A DNA stretch of 64,000 nt from Euptelea pleiosperma (Eukaryota; Streptophyta; Magnoliopsida; Ranunculales; Eupteleaceae): positions 12,067,501 to 12,131,500 of the forward strand of contig CM068552.1 of NCBI GenBank assembly GCA_035048495.1, given 5' to 3'. Both the position numbers and the translations under genes were made by a program. Positions 59,454 through 64,000 of the stretch are shown here, piece by piece. Numbering within the stretch: the first letter of the stretch is position 1; each line of letters starts with the position of its first letter. The notes beneath the pieces were generated by a model that made no database searches, was not told where the DNA came from, and saw only the letters and a list, made by a program, of their open reading frames with translations.

Positions 59454-60059
59454 TTAAACCATGACCAACTGTTGTTGAGCTTCAATTCTGATTCCTTCCT
59501 TCGTCCTCTTTATAAAATCTTCAAATTTCTTATTCAATTCTTCTGTACTCAACAACCCAATTCCTTCTTCTTCTTCTTCTTCCTCATTTATGATCGCAAA
59601 TCCATTTTCTTCTTCTTCTTCAACTTCTGTAATCAAAAACTCATTTCCTACTTCTGCTCCCTCGTCTTCAACAGCAACATTCTCTAAGAACTCGACACTT
59701 TCCACTGCTACTTCGTTCTCTATAACATAATTCATCTCAGAGAATTCATGTTGAGACTGTATACTGTCTCCATTTCTCTTAGCGAATTTGTGGTGAAGAT
59801 CAGTCTGGAACGGAGAAGAACCAATCAAACCAGAGTTTCTGGCAAGGAAAACAATGATTCCATTAAAAATGAGGAACATGTACTTCCTATCAATGGTGTA
59901 GTTAAAGAAATGGTAGTTTAAGGTAGAGATGAAGTAAAGGTTGTAGGCATGGAGAAAGACATAGGAAAAGATAGAAACTAAGAGTAGGAACTGGAGAGCC
60001 TTCTTTAGAAACCGAGATTTGCTGAAATTGCTCACAGTATGGAGCTCTTGATGATGCAT
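59454..60059 (-). CDS. DUF4408/DUF761 small plant membrane protein
   Basis: Single-exon gene of 201 residues. Seen: a hydrophobic segment at about residues 21-45, a second YMFLIFNGIIVFLARNSGL at 60-78 (typical of DUF4408 proteins), an acidic middle with two Glu runs, and a C-terminal ELNKKFEDFIKRTKEGIRIEAQQQLVMV-like end, the DUF761 motif. The family is plant-specific, often stress- or growth-responsive; biochemical role unknown. The frame is open upstream to 60143, but that upstream codon is TTG and lies too close to the TATA box (60163-60156), so the ATG at 60059 is chosen, giving a leader of roughly 70 nt. The neighbour upstream is a family A foldback element ending about 50 bp from the TATA box. 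Confidence 0.85.
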   Translation of the reverse strand: MHHQELHTVSNFSKSRFLKKALQFLLLVSIFSYVFLHAYNLYFISTLNYHFFNYTIDRKYMFLIFNGIIVFLARNSGLIGSSPFQTDLHHKFAKRNGDSIQSQHEFSEMNYVIENEVAVESVEFLENVAVEDEGAEVGNEFLITEVEEEEENGFAIINEEEEEEEGIGLLSTEELNKKFEDFIKRTKEGIRIEAQQQLVMV

Positions 60060-60155
60060 AATTTGGTCCGTCTTTACTCTCTTTTTGCTGGCAAGAGGGT
60101 GTGTCGTTGTGATGAAAGCTGGTGTTGGCTTGCTAAGGAACAATGGTGGCTTCTT

Positions 60156-60163
60156 CTTATATA
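60156..60163 (-). promoter_or_regulatory. TATA box of the DUF4408/DUF761 gene
   Basis: TATATAAG on the - strand, about 97 bp before the chosen ATG. It makes the downstream ATG at 60059 the natural start. Confidence 0.7.
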
Positions 60164-60214
60164 CAGGTTGGAACTACTTTTTTTAATGAACAGGTTTCGA
60201 ATTATACATGGGGA

Positions 60215-60550
60215 GTGAGTAATGGGTCCACATGGCGGGCAGTCCCTCCGTGGACCTGCAAACCAAAAATCAGCCTGATTAGTGATTTAAAACCTTTGGA
60301 TCTTTGCATCGGACTGGCCAAACATCCATACTGATAAAAATAAGTATGAGTAGTCATCTCCGACCTTTGGATCTTAGCACCTAAAATAATGCTTGAGTCA
60401 CACAGATAAAAATAAACCCATGAAAAAGACTTGAATCCAACGGTTAGAAATCACTAATCAAGATGATTTTTCATGTGTAGGTTCATCTAGCGATGGGCCA
60501 AACATACATACGGTTAGTGGTCCATCATCAGAGGTGCCATTCAGTTGGGA
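60215..60550. mobile_element. Family A foldback at the promoter of the DUF4408/DUF761 gene
   Basis: GTGGACCTGCAAACCAAAAATC...CTGATTAGTGATTT and mirrored half to ATACATACGGTTAGTGG, with an internal rearrangement near 60310-60345. Its edge is about 50 bp from the TATA box. Confidence 0.65.
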
Positions 60551-60659
60551 TCTAGAATGACTACAGCAAGACAAACCTACAAATGAAATAAAATATTGGG
60601 TTCGTCAATTTGAACGTGTCTCACATGGCTACACATAGCTTGGAGAGAACATTTACCTT

Positions 60660-60676
60660 GGGGGGGGGGGGGGGGG
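60660..60676. repeat. Poly-G run (17 bases)
   Basis: Uninterrupted G run at the edge of a family A-prime element. Confidence 0.9.
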
Positions 60677-60689
60677 ATTTTTCCTGTGG

Positions 60690-61010
60690 CATGTGGCACA
60701 CTTTTTTTGAGTAAACTGACTAATAAATGATTGTTGCACTTCCACCCCGTGATGGATCTACATACCAAGAATCGGCCTGATTGGTGATCTCTAGCCATTC
60801 AATCTGAGTACCCAAAAAATACTTGAATCAACGGCTAGCAATCACCTCATGAAAAATGCTCGAATCTAAAGGCTAGAGATCACCAATCAAACTGATTATT
60901 GGTGTGTATGTCCATCAAGGGGTGGGCCAATCATCCATGGATCATCAATCCCAAAAATAGTGTCACATGGCGTGTTTTTATGTGTCCCACAGCTCCACAG
61001 CAAAAATTCT
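60690..61010. mobile_element. Family A-prime foldback
   Basis: GCATGTGGCACAC...CCTGATTGGTGATCTCTAGCC and mirror to GTGTCACATGGCGTG. Confidence 0.6.
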
Positions 61011-61122
61011 CCTCAAAGTAAATTTTGTCCCTACTTTGGTGGTAGACCTCTTATAGTCATGGACAGAGAGAGTGTCAATTTTTATTGTTGTGAGAATTCA
61101 ACTCCCATTAACTCTCAAGTAA

Positions 61123-61658
61123 GGGGGCACTTCTACTTGTAGCAGAAGTAAAAAAGCACTTCTACTTGTGGCAGAAGTTACAAGTTGATTTCTAACTTCC
61201 AAAAAGTCATGCGGTTCTAATTTTTTATAAGTAATTTCACTTACAAGTTAAAAGTTAAAAAATTTAGCTTTAGGGGGCGTTTGGGAACGAGAAGTAAAAC
61301 CACTTGTAGCAGAAGTTAGTAGTTGATTTTTTTACCTCCAAAAAAGTCTTAGAAATTAAAAGCATCGGGAGGCGTTCTAATTTTTGAGAAGTAATTTCTC
61401 TTAGAAGTTATAAGCTAAAAAATTTAGATTCAGTTTTTAACTTTTCAGAAGTTAAATTTTGAAACGCATCCAAACTAACTTTTTTGGCTTATAAAAGTCA
61501 ATAAGTTACTTGTTTTTGTGTTGCCAAACGCAGCCTTAATCATAAATTAACTTTTAACTTTTCACAAGTTAAAATATGAAACATATCTAAACTAATTTTT
61601 TTAACTTATTGGCTTATAAAAGTCAATAGGTTACTTTTTTGTGCTGCCAAACACCCCC
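61123..61658. mobile_element. Tourist-like MITE containing a second one
   Basis: Ends GGGGGCACTTC and CCAAACACCCCC, flanked by TAA (61120-61122, 61659-61661). Interrupted at 61273-61535; removing this joins ATTTAGCTTTA to ATCATAAATTAAC, co-linear with the inner copy. Confidence 0.65.
61273..61535. mobile_element. Inner Tourist-like MITE of the same family
   Basis: 263 bp, GGGGGCGTTTGGGAACG to TTGCCAAACGCAGCC, TTA on both sides. Shares AAGTTAAAATTT/CTTATAAAAGTCAATA words with its host. Confidence 0.75.
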
Positions 61659-62109
61659 TAAACATGTGTTAAAAAGAACCTTCTTTCTCAACGAAACAGG
61701 GTCAATCGCACAAAGCCTGTTCCTCCCTTCAATCTTATCTAAAGTCATCTCTTCTATTAAATCATATGATACGATGCGGAACATGACGTCCTACGGAATA
61801 CAAGACACCTAACACAACAAATCTCAGGGGTATTTATAGTCATTTTTTCCCTATCATGAGATTTTAACTCCTATTAAGATGTTTTTTTTCTTAGGTCTTT
61901 TTCAGTTGTTACATCAATGGGGGCACATGGTACATGTTTACGTGTGGAAGCCATGGTTAGATGTCAACGAGTTATTCCATGACTTCAAGTAATCTTTTGA
62001 AATAAGTGATTTCAGACTTAAAAGTCCCGAAAAAATAGTTTTACCAAACACCCCAAGTCTCCGGACTGTAGAGAATGGTTATGAACGAAACAAAGTCGAT
62101 TTCATATTA

Positions 62110-62269
62110 GGATCCGGGGACTCGCCTTTTTGCACTCATAATTTATATTACTTGAGCTCTCGTGAAGGTGGTTTTGCTCTGGCAAAAGTGAATGCTAGCT
62201 CAGCACTATCCACTACTGTTGGATTCTCGGAATACGAGTGTAAAAAGGCGAGTACGTGGATCATGTTCC
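62110..62269. mobile_element. Family B-related foldback (Mutator-type)
   Basis: 160 bp between perfect 9-bp duplications TTCATATTA (62101-62109, 62270-62278). Ends GGATCCGGGGACTCGCC and GGCGAGTACGTGGATC; core TCCACTACTGTTGGATTCTCGG. Left half of the core is worn. Confidence 0.8.
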
Positions 62270-62344
62270 TTCATATTAAGGGTGATTATTTTTTGTAGTC
62301 CTAGAGTTGTACTGAAAATCAAAGATCGTTTTTTTTTTTAAAAA

Positions 62345-62690
62345 GGTGAATCTATGTTTGCCGTAAAACTTCGATGACCACCCACAATATGAGCCACATG
62401 GCACACTCTTAGAGGATGCTGACTGTATGGATATTTGGCTAATCCCTAGGTGGACCTACAAACCAAAAATGAGCCTTATTAGTAGTGATTTCAAACCTTG
62501 GAACCTTGTACCCCAAATAATGGTCAATAATGCTCAAATTCCCACAATTAAAATAAACCCATGAAAATAATTCCAATCTAACACTTAGAAATCACTAATC
62601 AGGTTGATTTTTTGGTTTGTAAGTCCACCTATGGATTGGTCAAACATCCATACAGTTAGTATCCTCTAACAATGCATCACGTGGGCTGTA
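62345..62690. mobile_element. Family A foldback
   Basis: GTAAAACTTCGATGACC...CACAATATGAGCC and the mirrored half to CATCACGTGGGC; right terminus lost. The left flank again contains TCTATG. Confidence 0.65.
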
Positions 62691-64000
62691 AAACTATCCT
62701 AACCCAACTTAAACTCAGCTCTGATTACTTTTTTTAACATGGGTTAACGTTAGGGGTGTGTTTGGGGGTATGTGTCGTATAAAGGGAACCCGAGCAAAGC
62801 TGCTCTGGGTTTGTTATAGGCACCAGGAGTAGGAATTGCTCCAAAAGTCGCCATGTACACACTTGACGATTTAATTGAATTTGATAATTTTTGTGTTCTT
62901 TGTTTTTACGTGTGAGAGCGTGACTTTTGGGAAGTCAACGAAAATAAATGCATAGAATCCCAAAAGTCGTTGTGTACACACTTGGGTTAGTTGAACATTA
63001 TATGTTTTTGTCTTCTTAGTACATGTGTAAAACATTGATTTTCGCTTCAATTTCTGACCGTCAAAATTAAATTATGCACACAAACATTTGCGGCATTTGC
63101 ATGTGCTTGGTGGCACAAGCCACCCAACATCCAACAAATATTTACATTAGACCCAATCATTTTTATCAAAAAGTGGTCTAATGTTTGCAACCAAAAAAGT
63201 AGTTGGGTAGGCAAATGACTCTCTTACTCCCCTTGCTCTGCCCAACAGCTCTCCCCTTCCAACTATACCAATATTTTCCAAACAAATGTTCGTCAATGCA
63301 ACCTACAAACATTTCCCTGCAAACTACAAAGAGGATACCTTATATTTAATATGTACATCCACTATAAGACAAAAAAAAACAAAACGAAGAAGAGGAACCC
63401 GCCCCTCTCTCTTACAGGACTACCGTCCTCTCTCTCTCTCTCTCTTTCCATTCGCTAACTATAAATAGAGAACAAAATTTTAAAAAAAATCCCAAACTGT
63501 TCATATAGGCAGTTCATAATTGATATGACAAAGTCCATGTCGCTCTGAACTGCCCATATGGACTTGATAGTGTCGATAGGCCCTTTCAACATGGATTGGT
63601 TAGTGTCGATAGGCCCTGTTGACATGAGCTTGGCTATGTCGGCAGCTCAGAGTCGACATAGCCCAGTTGGTGATTCTTTTTAAATTTTGTTCTCCACATC
63701 CAACATTGAGATTTTTTTTAAGAACTATGGAAGAAAGAAGAAGGGAGAAGGCAGTGGTGAGGGTGGTGCTGTTGGTGGATGAAGTGAGGAATTAGGTTTT
63801 GGTGGAAGAACGGAGGAAGGAGTTTCAGTAGGTGGGAAGAAGGGGCAATAGTCGTGGTGCTTGTGGTGGACGAAAGGGTTTCAGTGGAAGAAGAAGGGGC
63901 TTTCGTTGGTTTCAGGTGAGTGCACATTACATTAATATATTAAATATATTAGGGCCAGGCCCGCACTTGGTTTTAGGCCCACGGACCGGCCTAGCCTGGC
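62691..64000. other. Intergenic DNA to the window end
   Basis: No gene recognised. 63470-63695 is a probable MITE with ends GAACAAAATTTTAAA and TTTAAATTTTGTTC and interior GTGTCGATAGGCCC words; a (CT)n run lies at 63428-63447. Confidence 0.45.

Noticed and set aside
60060..60143. 28-residue extension of the DUF4408/DUF761 protein
   Set aside because: Begins at TTG about 15-20 bp from the TATA box, so largely upstream of the expected transcription start.
63718..63927. 69-codon Ser/Thr/His-rich frame
   Set aside because: Reverse of a GGA/GTG-rich low-complexity stretch; no start context or homologue recognised.
1..64000. CRISPR-like arrays from the many regularly similar repeats
   Set aside because: Repeats are dispersed, diverged, palindromic and flanked by target duplications; eukaryotic transposons explain them.

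Overview
The window is nuclear DNA of a flowering plant. It holds large, intron-containing plant genes with GT-AG introns, plant-only families (ATL RING-H2, MCD1, tonoplast sugar transporter, DUF4408/DUF761) and AT-rich intergenic DNA full of miniature transposons. The clade cannot be fixed from the sequence alone. There is no operon-like or viral coding content and no autonomous transposase or reverse transcriptase reading frame.

Five genes are supported. (1) ATL80-like RING-H2 E3 ligase, + strand, one exon, 9610-10152. (2) MCD1 chloroplast division factor, + strand, 5 exons, 18081-22434. (3) Alpha/gamma-adaptin-binding p34-like protein, - strand, 6 exons, 28570-24536, convergent with MCD1. 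(4) Tonoplast sugar transporter TST/TMT, - strand, 5 coding exons (39534-33751) plus a probable non-coding first exon near 41.2 kb behind a TATA box. (5) DUF4408/DUF761 small membrane protein, - strand, one exon, 60059-59454, with a clear TATA box. Exon borders were set by splice consensus, reading phase and protein family agreement; in every gene the exon phases close exactly. The genes look functionally unrelated and independently transcribed.

The rest is a dense graveyard of non-autonomous elements: 1-9 kb (Tourist-like and foldback elements), 10.5-17.5 kb (foldbacks, a minisatellite, a mini-Helitron), 29-33 kb, 41.5-58.7 kb (the densest part, with multi-level nests) and 58.7-64 kb. The main discovery is a set of foldback elements, 150-400 bp and palindromic over almost their whole length. 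At least twelve carry 9-bp target-site duplications (Mutator type). They share and exchange terminal modules and are themselves hit by hAT-like elements with 8-bp duplications, Tourist-like elements (TAA/TTA) and about 170-bp Helitron-like elements (A|TC...hairpin...CTAG|T). One nest at 47005-47782 can be dissected into three insertions, each with its own duplication. Other gene-linked oddities are a complete solo LTR (TSD GTATA) inside MCD1 intron 2 and a 77-bp duplication in the p34 gene that copies a 3' splice site. Element family letters (A, B, C...) used below are my own labels.
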